Both the position numbers and the translations under genes were made by a program. A stretch of 64,000 bases of DNA from Virgibacillus aidingensis (GTDB lineage Bacteria > Bacillota > Bacilli > Bacillales > Amphibacillaceae), in assembly GCF_010994035.1 (NCBI RefSeq), contig NZ_WIXN01000020.1, forward strand, positions 1-64,000, read 5' to 3'. Positions 26,725 through 35,295 of the stretch are shown here, in pieces. Positions within the stretch are counted from its first letter, which is position 1. Every line of letters begins with the position of its first letter. Below the pieces are notes generated by a model, which made no database searches, was not told where the DNA came from, and worked only from the letters and a program-made list of their open reading frames with translations.

Positions 26725-27090
26725 AGCCCCGGGGAAATCGCTCGAGAACTGCCAAAAAACGATCGGGAGTCCCAAAATTCGATCGGGATCATTGGAAAAT
26801 CGATCGAGAACTCGCAAAAACGATCGGGCAGCCCGGCAAATCGATCGGGAACTTCCAAAAATCGATCGGGAGCTCCAAACTTCGATCGGGCAGCCCGTAA
26901 AATCGATCGGGAGCCGCAAAATTTCGATCGGGCAGCATGACAAATCGATCGGGAACCCCAAAAACGATCGGGTAGCCCGGCAAATCGATCGAGAACTCCC
27001 AAAAAACGATCGGGAGCTGCAAATTTCGATCGGGCAGCCCGGCAAATCGCTCGAGAACTTCCAAAAATCGATCGACAAGCACCCAAAAAC
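26725..27090. repeat. CGATCG-containing array with ~21-bp period
   Basis: The palindrome CGATCG (or one-base variants CGCTCG and AATCGG) recurs about 17 times between 26760 and 27090. Spacing is mostly 20 or 21 bases, once 19. The linkers are variable A-rich/GC-rich strings such as GGCAGCCCGGCAAAT. Two-turn helical periodicity places the palindromes on one face of the DNA. Spacing that drifts by a base argues against a coding origin, though minus-strand frames with PDRF repeats appear by chance. Confidence 0.9.
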
Positions 27091-27099
27091 AATCGGACC

Positions 27100-27571
27100 G
27101 CCAAAAGGAAAAACAAACTTTATGCATGCAGCAACGCCTGTTTTGGAAGGAAACAAGCCTACTTCCTGATGGAAAATTCATCTTTTTTAAATGAGAATTG
27201 ATCCACCCAGCAATGGTTCAGTATCCAGAAGCACATCGCCTTCTTCTACAGCTTCAATTTCTCCCCTTGCATAAAAACTTCAGATCATGAAAAAGCGAAT
27301 ATTTCACTTTCACCACCGATGCTTTGTTGTCTGTTCTAGCATCATTTTTTGTTTTCTGTTCCCGGATGGTTTCATCATGTTGGGAAGATGGGGAAGGTTA
27401 TATTAACTTCCCCCTTGCCACCTTCACCCCAACCGAACCACCTCTCCATCACATTTCCGAACAGTTCGACAATTTATTTATCTGCGCGCCTATGGTATAA
27501 TTCGTGAAGTGTAAATCATGGAAAAGAATGAGTAACAGCATAACAAGCATGCAAGGGGAAGGCTGAATAAG
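27100..27571. other. gene-free region before the glycosyltransferase cluster
   Basis: About 470 bases separate the repeat array from the first glycosyltransferase. On the minus strand, a ~30-codon open stretch ending at 27187 reads as a plausible C-terminal protein fragment (EAVEEGDVLLDTEPLL), perhaps a decayed gene. I could not name it. A promoter for the glycosyltransferase cluster should be near 27480-27530 but no clear pair was chosen. Confidence 0.4.
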
Positions 27572-28690
27572 GTGAAAAAAGTTAAAGTGATATTTTTTAT
27601 CTACCAGATGGGTGCCGGCGGGGCGGCAAGAACGATGCTGAACATCCTGAATAACATGGACCGGACAAAATTCATGCCTGTGCTTGTTACATTAAATTAT
27701 AATGGAAGCTATGAAAGCTATATAGAAGAAGATATAAAATTTATTAAATTAAATACAAAACGTTTGCGCTCGGCTGTTCTTCCGCTGGCAAAGGTTATTC
27801 GCAGGGAGAAAGCCGATATTGTATTCAGTACGATTCCGAATTATAATACGATCGCAATTCTGGCAAGGATTATTTCCTTTACCCGTGCCAAAAATATTGT
27901 CCGGGAAGCAGCCTTTCTCGGCGGCAGTTTCCGTGCCGACATGAAATTGCGGGCAATGGGAATGCTATATAAACTGACTGGCAAGGTGATTGCCCTGTCC
28001 AACGGGGTGAAGGAAAATATTGTCACTCGCTATAAAGTAAAACCGGAGAAAATCCGGGTCATCTATAATCCTGTGGATGTGGACAGCATCACCGCACATA
28101 TGGAGACAGGGGAAATCGCCCGGGAAAACAAGTATATTTTCCAGGATAACGCCAAAGTGATCATTACTGCAGGAAGACTTGTAAAAGATAAAGACCACGA
28201 AACATTGATCAGCGCTTTTGCGAAAGTCAATCAAAAAATGAATGCAAGACTTGTCATCCTTGGCGAAGGGGAGCTGGAGGGAAAGTTAAAGCAGCAGGCT
28301 GCAAAGCTCCACCTGCAGGATAACATTCATTTTCTCGGCTTTCAGCAAAATCCGTATGTCTATTTTAAACATGCAGATCTGTTTGTCCTGTCCTCGCTCA
28401 GGGAAGGGTTTGGCCATGTGCTGACAGAAGCGCTGGCAACAGGGACGCCAATTGTTTCCACCAACTGCAGACCCGGGGCAATGGAAGTGCTCGATGGCGG
28501 TAAATACGGCATCCTTTGTAAAACAGGAGATGCCGATGATATGGCAGAAAAAATAACAAAAACACTAAAACTTGATGATGAAAAAACAGAGGAAATAATT
28601 GATAATGGTATCCGCCGTGCCAATGAATTTCATGCACGGAAAATTGTAAAAGAATATGAGGAAACTTTTTTAAACGAACACCGTAATTAG
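27572..28690 (+). CDS. glycosyltransferase family 4 (GT-B fold), polymer locus
   Basis: The 372 residues form two Rossmann halves. The N-terminus FIYQMGAGGAARTMLNIL is the usual acceptor-side motif of GT4 enzymes. The C-terminal half contains VIITAGRLVKDKDHETLISAF and the donor-binding segment LSSLREGFGHVLTEALATGTPIVSTNCRPGAMEVL (about 275-310), with the E-x7-E pattern. It probably transfers a hexose from a nucleotide sugar at the membrane face. The start is GTG; AAGGGG lies about 13 bases upstream. It heads a tight run of three glycosyltransferase genes, each separated by fewer than 15 bases or overlapping. Confidence 0.88.
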   Translation: MKKVKVIFFIYQMGAGGAARTMLNILNNMDRTKFMPVLVTLNYNGSYESYIEEDIKFIKLNTKRLRSAVLPLAKVIRREKADIVFSTIPNYNTIAILARIISFTRAKNIVREAAFLGGSFRADMKLRAMGMLYKLTGKVIALSNGVKENIVTRYKVKPEKIRVIYNPVDVDSITAHMETGEIARENKYIFQDNAKVIITAGRLVKDKDHETLISAFAKVNQKMNARLVILGEGELEGKLKQQAAKLHLQDNIHFLGFQQNPYVYFKHADLFVLSSLREGFGHVLTEALATGTPIVSTNCRPGAMEVLDGGKYGILCKTGDADDMAEKITKTLKLDDEKTEEIIDNGIRRANEFHARKIVKEYEETFLNEHRN

Positions 28691-28702
28691 GAGATGAGGA
28701 GT

Positions 28703-29920
28703 ATGACAGCTCCAAATGAAAGGAAATATGATGCTGTCGCCGGCGCAGATCCGGAGAGCCATAGAAAAGGCAAAAGAATCGTTCATATGACGACAGTCCA
28801 TCATCCTTACGACCCGAGAATTTATCATAAAGAATGCATGTCACTGGCCGACGCAGGCTTTGACGTTACATTAATTGCACAGACAGCAGAAAAGGATACA
28901 GAAACAACTCAAGCAAAACCGATCAGACATATACCATTAAAAACGTATCCAAGCAGATTGAAACGCATGCTTTTCGGCACCAGGGAGGCATACAAAAAAG
29001 CAAAAGCTATACGCGCAGATGTCTATCATTTCCATGACCCGGAACTGCTTCCGGTAGCGTGGATGTTAAAGAAGCGAAACAATACCGTCATCTATGATAT
29101 TCACGAAGACTATATTACAAGCATTTTGCAGAAAGACTATTTGCCTGGGCCGTTCAAAAAAATGATTGCTGCTGCGTATAAGTATATGGAGAAATTTTTC
29201 GCACGCCGCTTACAGCTTTGTCTGGCGGAAAAATATTATAAAGACATCTATCCGGATGGTGTGTTAATTTTAAATTACCCGACCGTAAATGAAAATTTTA
29301 TGAAGCATGACAGAGAAGGCAGCCCACAGGAGGATAAATTATTGTATACTGGTAATGTATCCCATGTTCGGGGCGCGCTTTTTCATGCGAAAATTCCGCT
29401 GATTGACGAACAGACAGATGTTCATTTTGTCGGAAAATGTCCAAGTGATCTGGCAAAAGAAATGGAAGAAGTGGCCGGATTGGAGAAGGACAGGCTGCAT
29501 ATCGAGGGTATTGATGAATTTATTGAAAAGGAAGTAATTGAAAAGCGGTATCTTGAGCGCAACTGGCTGGCCGGAATCGCACTTTTCCCGCCGACTGAGC
29601 ATTACATGAAAAAAGAGCTGACGAAATTCTTTGAGTACATGAATGCCGGGCTGCCGGTCATCTGTTCGGACTTTCCCGTGTGGAAAAATTTTATCGAAAT
29701 GTATGAATGCGGGATTGCTGTTGACCCGAATAATGATGAAGAAATAAAAAAGGCGATCCAGTATCTTCGAAGCCACCCGGACAGCGCAAAGCAAATGGGC
29801 GAAAATGGAAAAAAAGCCGTGCAGGAACAGCTGAATTGGAAAACCCAGGAGGAAAAACTCGTCCATTGGTATGACGAATTGCTCAAGCTCAATGAAAAAA
29901 GAATGGGGCAGATAATGTGA
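28703..29920 (+). CDS. glycosyltransferase family 4, polymer locus
   Basis: This is a GT-B enzyme of about 405 residues. N-terminal landmarks are VHMTTVHHPYDPRIYHKECMSLADAGFDVTLI and ADVYHFHDPELLPVAW. The C-terminal half has the PTEHYMKKELTKFFEYMNAGLPVICSDFPVWKNFI segment of the donor site. An ATG at 28694 is in frame, but AGGAG at 28689-28693 touches it; spacing is right for ATG 28703, which I chose. The stop overlaps the next gene by 4 bases (GTGA), indicating translational coupling. Donor and acceptor are unknown. Confidence 0.87.
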   Translation: MTAPNERKYDAVAGADPESHRKGKRIVHMTTVHHPYDPRIYHKECMSLADAGFDVTLIAQTAEKDTETTQAKPIRHIPLKTYPSRLKRMLFGTREAYKKAKAIRADVYHFHDPELLPVAWMLKKRNNTVIYDIHEDYITSILQKDYLPGPFKKMIAAAYKYMEKFFARRLQLCLAEKYYKDIYPDGVLILNYPTVNENFMKHDREGSPQEDKLLYTGNVSHVRGALFHAKIPLIDEQTDVHFVGKCPSDLAKEMEEVAGLEKDRLHIEGIDEFIEKEVIEKRYLERNWLAGIALFPPTEHYMKKELTKFFEYMNAGLPVICSDFPVWKNFIEMYECGIAVDPNNDEEIKKAIQYLRSHPDSAKQMGENGKKAVQEQLNWKTQEEKLVHWYDELLKLNEKRMGQIM

Positions 29921-30708
29921 AAGAGCGCAAAACCCCTTTAATATCCGTAATAACACCTGCATACAATGCAGAAAATTTCATACATGAAACCATTGAATCC
30001 GTACTGACACAGACTTACCCAAACTGGGAAATGATCATCGTGGATGATTGCTCGAAAGATCGGACGAGAGAAATCGTAAAAAAATATGAGGAAAAAGACA
30101 GCCGCATCAAGCTGTTTCAACTGGAAACAAACAGCGGCTCCGCGGTCGCCCGCAATACGGCAATGAAAAATGCAAACGGAAAATACATCGCTTTTTTGGA
30201 CAGTGATGATCTGTGGTATCCCGAAAAATTGGAAAAGCAGCTGCAATTCATGCAGGAGAAACATATCGCTTTTTCTTTTACAAAATACATTCGGATGGAA
30301 GAGGATGGAACGCTTAGAAATGCGATTTCCAAAGCACCAGCGTCCGTCGGCTACCACGATTTAATGAAGCATTGCGTCATCGGCTGTTTAACAGTAATGG
30401 TCGACAGGGAGGAAATCGGCCCGCTGGAGATGGTGAACATCCGGACAAGACAGGATTATGTCTACTGGCTCACCATCACGAAAATGGGCTACCGTGCTTA
30501 TGGATTGTCTGAAGTGCTGGCAAAATACCGCAGTGTTGATAATTCGATTTCCAGCAATAAGTTAAAGGCTGCAAAACGGCAATGGTATGTATACAGGGTA
30601 ATTGAAAAGCAAAATCTAATAAAAAGCATCTATTATTTTGCACATTATGCAGTCATTGGATTAAAAAATAGTATAAAATATAGAATGGCCGATCGAAAAG
30701 AAGCGTAA
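29917..30708 (+). CDS. glycosyltransferase family 2 (GT-A fold), polymer locus
   Basis: This 263-residue inverting GT2 enzyme begins with the classic LISVITPAYNAENFIHETIESVLTQTYPNWEMIIVDDCSKD. It carries the metal-binding DxD-type motif in YIAFLDSDDLWYPEKL (about residue 90-100) and TRQDYVYWL near residue 170. It is small and lacks C-terminal extensions, unlike the two long GT2 proteins downstream. It starts with GTG, overlapping the previous stop. About 216 bases follow before the exporter genes, with one small hairpin (GGCTGATTCAGCC then T residues at ~30749) that could partly end transcription. Confidence 0.9.
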   Translation: MKERKTPLISVITPAYNAENFIHETIESVLTQTYPNWEMIIVDDCSKDRTREIVKKYEEKDSRIKLFQLETNSGSAVARNTAMKNANGKYIAFLDSDDLWYPEKLEKQLQFMQEKHIAFSFTKYIRMEEDGTLRNAISKAPASVGYHDLMKHCVIGCLTVMVDREEIGPLEMVNIRTRQDYVYWLTITKMGYRAYGLSEVLAKYRSVDNSISSNKLKAAKRQWYVYRVIEKQNLIKSIYYFAHYAVIGLKNSIKYRMADRKEA

Positions 30709-30924
30709 AGATCGGCTGGGGCGCCGGGGAAATATGGGCTGATTCAGCCTATGCTTTTTCATAGACAGATACCAGCCGGCTTTAATTACTTTTGGCATAA
30801 AAAGTACCATTAATACGCCGATAGCGTTATCTATATCAAAATTGCCGTGAATGGCAATACGGACTGAAATTATAGCTGTTTTTATTTCCCCGAAGCAAAG
30901 TTAATTAGGCGGTGTCAACTTTAA

Positions 30925-31710
30925 ATGAAATCTTACATACAGGAAATAATAAAACGAAAAGACTTACTGTTCTACCTGGTGAAATCCGGATTAAAAGCAG
31001 AACACAGAAACAGCTATCTCGGCTATTTCTGGTGGCTGCTGGATCCGCTCTTAAACGTACTCGTGTTTTATATGTTGGTCGTTGTCATCCTGCAAAGGGA
31101 CAGTCAGGGAGACTATCCCTATGCATTATTCCTCGTAATCGGACTGGTTGCCTGGAGATGTATCAGCAGTACGGTGAACTCATCGGCAAAATCCATCATG
31201 CGCTACAGCTCGATTATTAATCAGGTGTATTTGCCGAAATCGATCTTTCCGCTGTCGTTTACATTAACACAGCTGTTTAATTTTGCCTTTGGGCTTGTCG
31301 TAGTGGCCATATTTCTGCTGATATACGGCTACATACCCGGCTGGGAAGCCCTTTATCTGCCGGTGCTTGTCATTATTCAGACCACATTTCTGCTGGCAGT
31401 CGGGCTGGTACTCGGATTTATTACCGTATTCGTCCGGGATATTGATAATCTCATGACATATGTAACGAGAATCTTTTTCTACGCTTCCCCGATTATTTGG
31501 GAAGGCGGACGTTTGCCGCCGGAATATGGCTGGGCCGTAGCGATCAATCCGGTAGCACATATTGTGGAAAATTACCGGAACATTTTAATGCATGGCACAT
31601 CACCGGACTTTGTGCCGTTAACCATTATATTCGTTCTGTCCGTGGCAGTGATTATTTTCATGCTCTATTACTACAGCAGGAATGAACACAAAATTATTAA
31701 AGCATTATAA
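30925..31710 (+). CDS. ABC transporter permease (TagG/Wzm type polysaccharide exporter)
   Basis: This 261-residue membrane protein has six predicted helices. The ABC-2 export signature GYFWWLLDPLLNVLVFYMLVVVI is near the N-terminus and PVAHIVENYRNILM near the C-terminus, as in TagG and Wzm. It would flip a lipid-linked polymer to the outer face together with the ATPase encoded next. The ATG has TAGGCGG upstream, and the ATPase gene follows after 15 bases. The small N-terminal amphipathic helix seen in this family is present (IQEIIKRKDLLFYLV). Confidence 0.92.
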   Translation: MKSYIQEIIKRKDLLFYLVKSGLKAEHRNSYLGYFWWLLDPLLNVLVFYMLVVVILQRDSQGDYPYALFLVIGLVAWRCISSTVNSSAKSIMRYSSIINQVYLPKSIFPLSFTLTQLFNFAFGLVVVAIFLLIYGYIPGWEALYLPVLVIIQTTFLLAVGLVLGFITVFVRDIDNLMTYVTRIFFYASPIIWEGGRLPPEYGWAVAINPVAHIVENYRNILMHGTSPDFVPLTIIFVLSVAVIIFMLYYYSRNEHKIIKAL

Positions 31711-31725
31711 AAGAGGTTTTATACA

Positions 31726-33333
31726 ATGAGTTCTCAAACAAAAGACACCAATAAAAATGTCATCAGGGCAAAAAATATAGGTGTCGCCTTTAATTCCAAA
31801 AAGCGGGATGATTACAAATCCCTTATATTCAACACCTTTAAAAGAGATAAGCGGTCAAAGGAAGAAAAGAAATTCTGGCCGCTGACAGATATTAACTTTG
31901 AAGGTCACCAGGGAGAAATTCTTGGCATTATCGGATCCAATGGTGCAGGAAAAACAACCTTAAGCAAAATCATCTCCGGCATATTGCAGGAAGATCACGG
32001 GGAAATAGATGTGGACGGCAATGTAACAGCATTGTTTTCCTTTGGCATGGGCTTTAATAAGGAATTGACCGGCCGTGAAAACGTCTATTTAAACGGCATG
32101 ATGCTCGGCATCGATAAAGATATGATTAACCATTATATTAATGATATTCATGCATTTTCCGACCTGGGGGAGTTTTTTGAGCAGCCGATGAAATATTATT
32201 CCAGCGGGATGAAGGCTAGACTTGGATTCAGTGTAGCATCCCATCTTCAGCCGGAAATCCTCATCCTGGATGAGGCACTGAATACAGGGGATGCCAAATT
32301 CAGCCGAAAAGCTGCCGAGAAAATGAAGGAACTCGTAAAGCAGGCAAAGATGGTCATTATCGTCACCCATAGTCTCCGCTATGCCCAAAGAAACTGTGAC
32401 AGGCTCATGTGGCTCGATCAGGGCAAAGTAAGAGAGATCGGTGATCCAAAAACGGTGATCGAAAACTATAAAGCAACCGTTCCCCCAAGGCCGCCAAGAC
32501 GGCATCGCAACCTCCAGCTGGAAAAAACAGAAACAGAGGTTGGGGAAGGGACGATCGTAAAAGCCGACAATGTCGGTGTTTCCTTTAAATTAAATACAGG
32601 CACATTCTGGGCATTAAAAAATGTCAGCTTTGAAATAAAAGAGCGGGAAGTCGTCGGGATCATCGGCCATAACGGTGCAGGGAAAAGCACGCTGTGCAAA
32701 GTGCTGACCAAAATTTTATCCCCGGATGAAGGGCATATCGAACTGAACGGGGAGACCTCATCCCTGCTTGGCTACGGAACCGGCTTTAACGCCCAATTAA
32801 ACGGCACAGATAATATATATTTAAATGCCATGCTGCTCGGTATTTCCAAGGAGCGGATTGAAAAAAATTATGATGCGATCGTGGAATTTTCCGGGCTGGG
32901 CAAAAAAATACACCAGCCTGTCAAGGACTATTCCAGCGGGATGAAAGCACGCCTCGGATTCAGCATCGCAGCCATTCTCAAGCCGGATATTTTTATTATT
33001 GATGAAGCATTATCCACCGGCGACATGGCGTTTAAACAAAAAGCAAGCGAACGGATCCAGGAAATGATGGAACGCGCAAAAGCAGTCATCATCGTAACTC
33101 ACAGCATGAGTTTTGTGGAGCAGATCTGCACCCGTGCAATCTGGATGGAAAAAGGGCAGATCCGCTATGACGGAACACCGGAAGAAGCGGTAGCCAAGTA
33201 TCGGGAGGCACAGGGAGTAAAACCTGTGAAGAATGTGAGAAATAACAGAAATACAAAAGTCATGAAAAATAGAGCAGCACAAAGAAACAGAAAGAATAAA
33301 CCGGCGGAAAAAAAGTCCGGGGCTGACGCTTAA
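31726..33333 (+). CDS. polysaccharide exporter ATPase with two fused nucleotide-binding domains (TagH/Wzt-like)
   Basis: The 535 residues contain two complete ABC ATPase domains joined by a linker. Domain 1 (about 10-255) has Walker A GSNGAGKTT, signature YSSGMKARLGFS and Walker B LILDEALNTGD. Domain 2 (about 275-510) has GHNGAGKST, YSSGMKARLGFS and FIIDEALSTGD. Both keep the catalytic Glu and the His switch (VTHSL, VTHSM). TagH and Wzt normally have one such domain and work as a dimer, so here the dimer looks covalently fused. The basic, Asn/Arg-rich C-terminal tail (~20 residues) lacks the carbohydrate-binding domain of Wzt. It pairs with the TagG-like permease just upstream. Confidence 0.93.
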   Translation: MSSQTKDTNKNVIRAKNIGVAFNSKKRDDYKSLIFNTFKRDKRSKEEKKFWPLTDINFEGHQGEILGIIGSNGAGKTTLSKIISGILQEDHGEIDVDGNVTALFSFGMGFNKELTGRENVYLNGMMLGIDKDMINHYINDIHAFSDLGEFFEQPMKYYSSGMKARLGFSVASHLQPEILILDEALNTGDAKFSRKAAEKMKELVKQAKMVIIVTHSLRYAQRNCDRLMWLDQGKVREIGDPKTVIENYKATVPPRPPRRHRNLQLEKTETEVGEGTIVKADNVGVSFKLNTGTFWALKNVSFEIKEREVVGIIGHNGAGKSTLCKVLTKILSPDEGHIELNGETSSLLGYGTGFNAQLNGTDNIYLNAMLLGISKERIEKNYDAIVEFSGLGKKIHQPVKDYSSGMKARLGFSIAAILKPDIFIIDEALSTGDMAFKQKASERIQEMMERAKAVIIVTHSMSFVEQICTRAIWMEKGQIRYDGTPEEAVAKYREAQGVKPVKNVRNNRNTKVMKNRAAQRNRKNKPAEKKSGADA

Positions 33334-33348
33334 TGGTGGTGGATGTTG

Positions 33349-35295
33349 ATGTTTCGTATACTGAAAAAAATAATCATAGCGCCGATTGACTGGGTGCTTT
33401 ACCGGCTGTTAAATGAACAGCAGAGAAAAAAACTTACAGATAAGCTGTCAGATGAACAAAAAGCGAAAATCAAACGGCTGATCGGCGGAAAAAAACAAGT
33501 TCAAAGACAACAATTGAAACAAATCAAACATCATCTTTACAGTCTCGGATTTACGGAAAAAGGCCTGGAAGACTTGAAGTCTTTCCATGCCAATATGAAG
33601 GACAAACACTTAAAACGGCTCGCAGCATGGGAGCTCGTTTTGTGGTTTGCCAATATATACACGGAAGACGGGGCAAAACAGGCACTCGCCTATATACCTG
33701 CAGCATCTGACGGAGAACAGGATCCGGATCAGTTAAGAAGAATCGCTATCATCAAAGCAGAGTGCCATGAGCGGCTGAATCAGATGGAAGAAGGAAAGCA
33801 GGTTTTACAGGAAATACTCAAAACACAAACGCATCCCGATTTGTATCTTGGGCTGGCCAACCTGGAAACTTCCATCAGTGACCGCGTGGAATGGATGAAT
33901 AAAGCGATGCAAATGTATGACCTGCAGCCGATTACATTCACGGCAGAGGATCAGCCGAATTATGACGATATAGCAAATGAACCGCTGAATAGAAAGATAG
34001 CAGACGGTCCCAAGGTATCCGTTATTTTCCCGGCTTACAATGCAGAATCAGGGATCGGCACAGCAATAGAGTCCATTCTGGCGCAAACGTGGCAGAACCT
34101 GGAACTCCTCGTCGTTGATGACTGCAGTCCGGACAATACCGCAGCAGTGATCCGCAGCTACGCAAAACAGGACAGCCGGGTGAAGCTGCTCTCCACCCCG
34201 GTGAACAGCGGCCCGTATGTAGCAAGAAATATTGCGCTTAAGCAGGCAACCGGAGAATTTATCACCATCAATGATGCAGATGACTGGTCCCACGCGGAAA
34301 AAATAGAAATACAAGTAAAACATCTGATGGACAATAAAAATATCATCGCCAACACTTCCGAGCATGCAAGACTGACTGAAGAACTAAAATTATACCGCCG
34401 GGGAACACCGGGAAAATATATTTTCCCCAACATGTCCTCCATTATGTTCAGACGCAAGCCGGTAATGGAAAAAGTCGGTTTTTGGGATAGTGTACGCTTT
34501 GCTGCAGACGGGGAATTTAAACGCCGTCTTATTAAAGTTTTCGGAAAAGCAGCCTATGCGGACCTGGAAACAGGACCATTATCCCTGCCAAGACAAGCTG
34601 TCGCATCCCTGACAAGCAGCTCCGCATTTGGCTATAGCGGATTTTTTATGGGCGTCAGAAAAGAGTACGTGGAAAGTCTGGAGTATTTTCATAAACAGGC
34701 GGATTCCCTGTATTACCCTTACCCGCAGGAAACGAGACCATTTCCGGTGCCAGAGCCAATGTGGCCGAAACGGGAAGAAAAACTTACCGGCTATCGGGAG
34801 TTTGATGTGATCATTGCTTCCGATTTTCGTTTAAAAGAAACAAACAAAACAGCGATAAAAGAAATAGAAAAGCAGCTGCAAGCAGGAAAACGGGTTGGAC
34901 TTACGCAAATGTATCATTATAATCTCAGCATCAATCATGACATTCAGCCGGAAATCCGCCAAATGCTTGATGGACAGTCTGTACAAATGATTGTATACGG
35001 AGAAAAAGTAACTGCAGCAGGGATCATCGTTATGAACCCGCTTGTCCTGGCAGATCGGCAAAAATATATACCCGAGATCAAAGCAGAAAGGATTGCTGTC
35101 ATCCTGACGGAAACGCCGGACGAAAATATGGAACAAATGCAAGATCAGCTGCAGGCTTATTTTGGCAAACGCGGCCGCTGGTATCCAATCGATGAAGCAG
35201 CGAGGGAATCCTTTGAGAATAAGCATCCGGATAAAAAAGGCCGGCTTGCAAAAGAAAACTGGGAGCAAATGACCTATGAAAAACTGGGAGGATAA
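33349..35295 (+). CDS. long glycosyltransferase family 2 protein with N-terminal helical and C-terminal extra domain (copy A)
   Basis: Of about 648 residues, the first ~205 are helical and carry no recognised catalytic motif. They contain repeats resembling TPR-like segments (LKRLAAWELVLWFANIYTEDGAKQALAY). The GT2 domain starts at KVSVIFPAYNAESGIGTAIESILAQTWQNLELLVVDDCSPDN and has the metal motif TINDADDWSH (about residue 310). A C-terminal domain follows from VIIASDFRLKETN (about residue 485). The neighbouring copy B has the same three-part layout. The chosen start ATG 33349 follows GGTGG; 33343 is the alternative. Its end overlaps copy B by 20 bases. The donor is unknown. Confidence 0.85.
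   Translation: MFRILKKIIIAPIDWVLYRLLNEQQRKKLTDKLSDEQKAKIKRLIGGKKQVQRQQLKQIKHHLYSLGFTEKGLEDLKSFHANMKDKHLKRLAAWELVLWFANIYTEDGAKQALAYIPAASDGEQDPDQLRRIAIIKAECHERLNQMEEGKQVLQEILKTQTHPDLYLGLANLETSISDRVEWMNKAMQMYDLQPITFTAEDQPNYDDIANEPLNRKIADGPKVSVIFPAYNAESGIGTAIESILAQTWQNLELLVVDDCSPDNTAAVIRSYAKQDSRVKLLSTPVNSGPYVARNIALKQATGEFITINDADDWSHAEKIEIQVKHLMDNKNIIANTSEHARLTEELKLYRRGTPGKYIFPNMSSIMFRRKPVMEKVGFWDSVRFAADGEFKRRLIKVFGKAAYADLETGPLSLPRQAVASLTSSSAFGYSGFFMGVRKEYVESLEYFHKQADSLYYPYPQETRPFPVPEPMWPKREEKLTGYREFDVIIASDFRLKETNKTAIKEIEKQLQAGKRVGLTQMYHYNLSINHDIQPEIRQMLDGQSVQMIVYGEKVTAAGIIVMNPLVLADRQKYIPEIKAERIAVILTETPDENMEQMQDQLQAYFGKRGRWYPIDEAARESFENKHPDKKGRLAKENWEQMTYEKLGG

Noticed and set aside
26464-27181. 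Minus-strand open frames with repeated PDRF motifs over the CGATCG array
   Set aside because: Period ~21 bases equals seven codons, which makes open frames by chance; spacing slips by a base and the left part overlaps gtaB in antisense.
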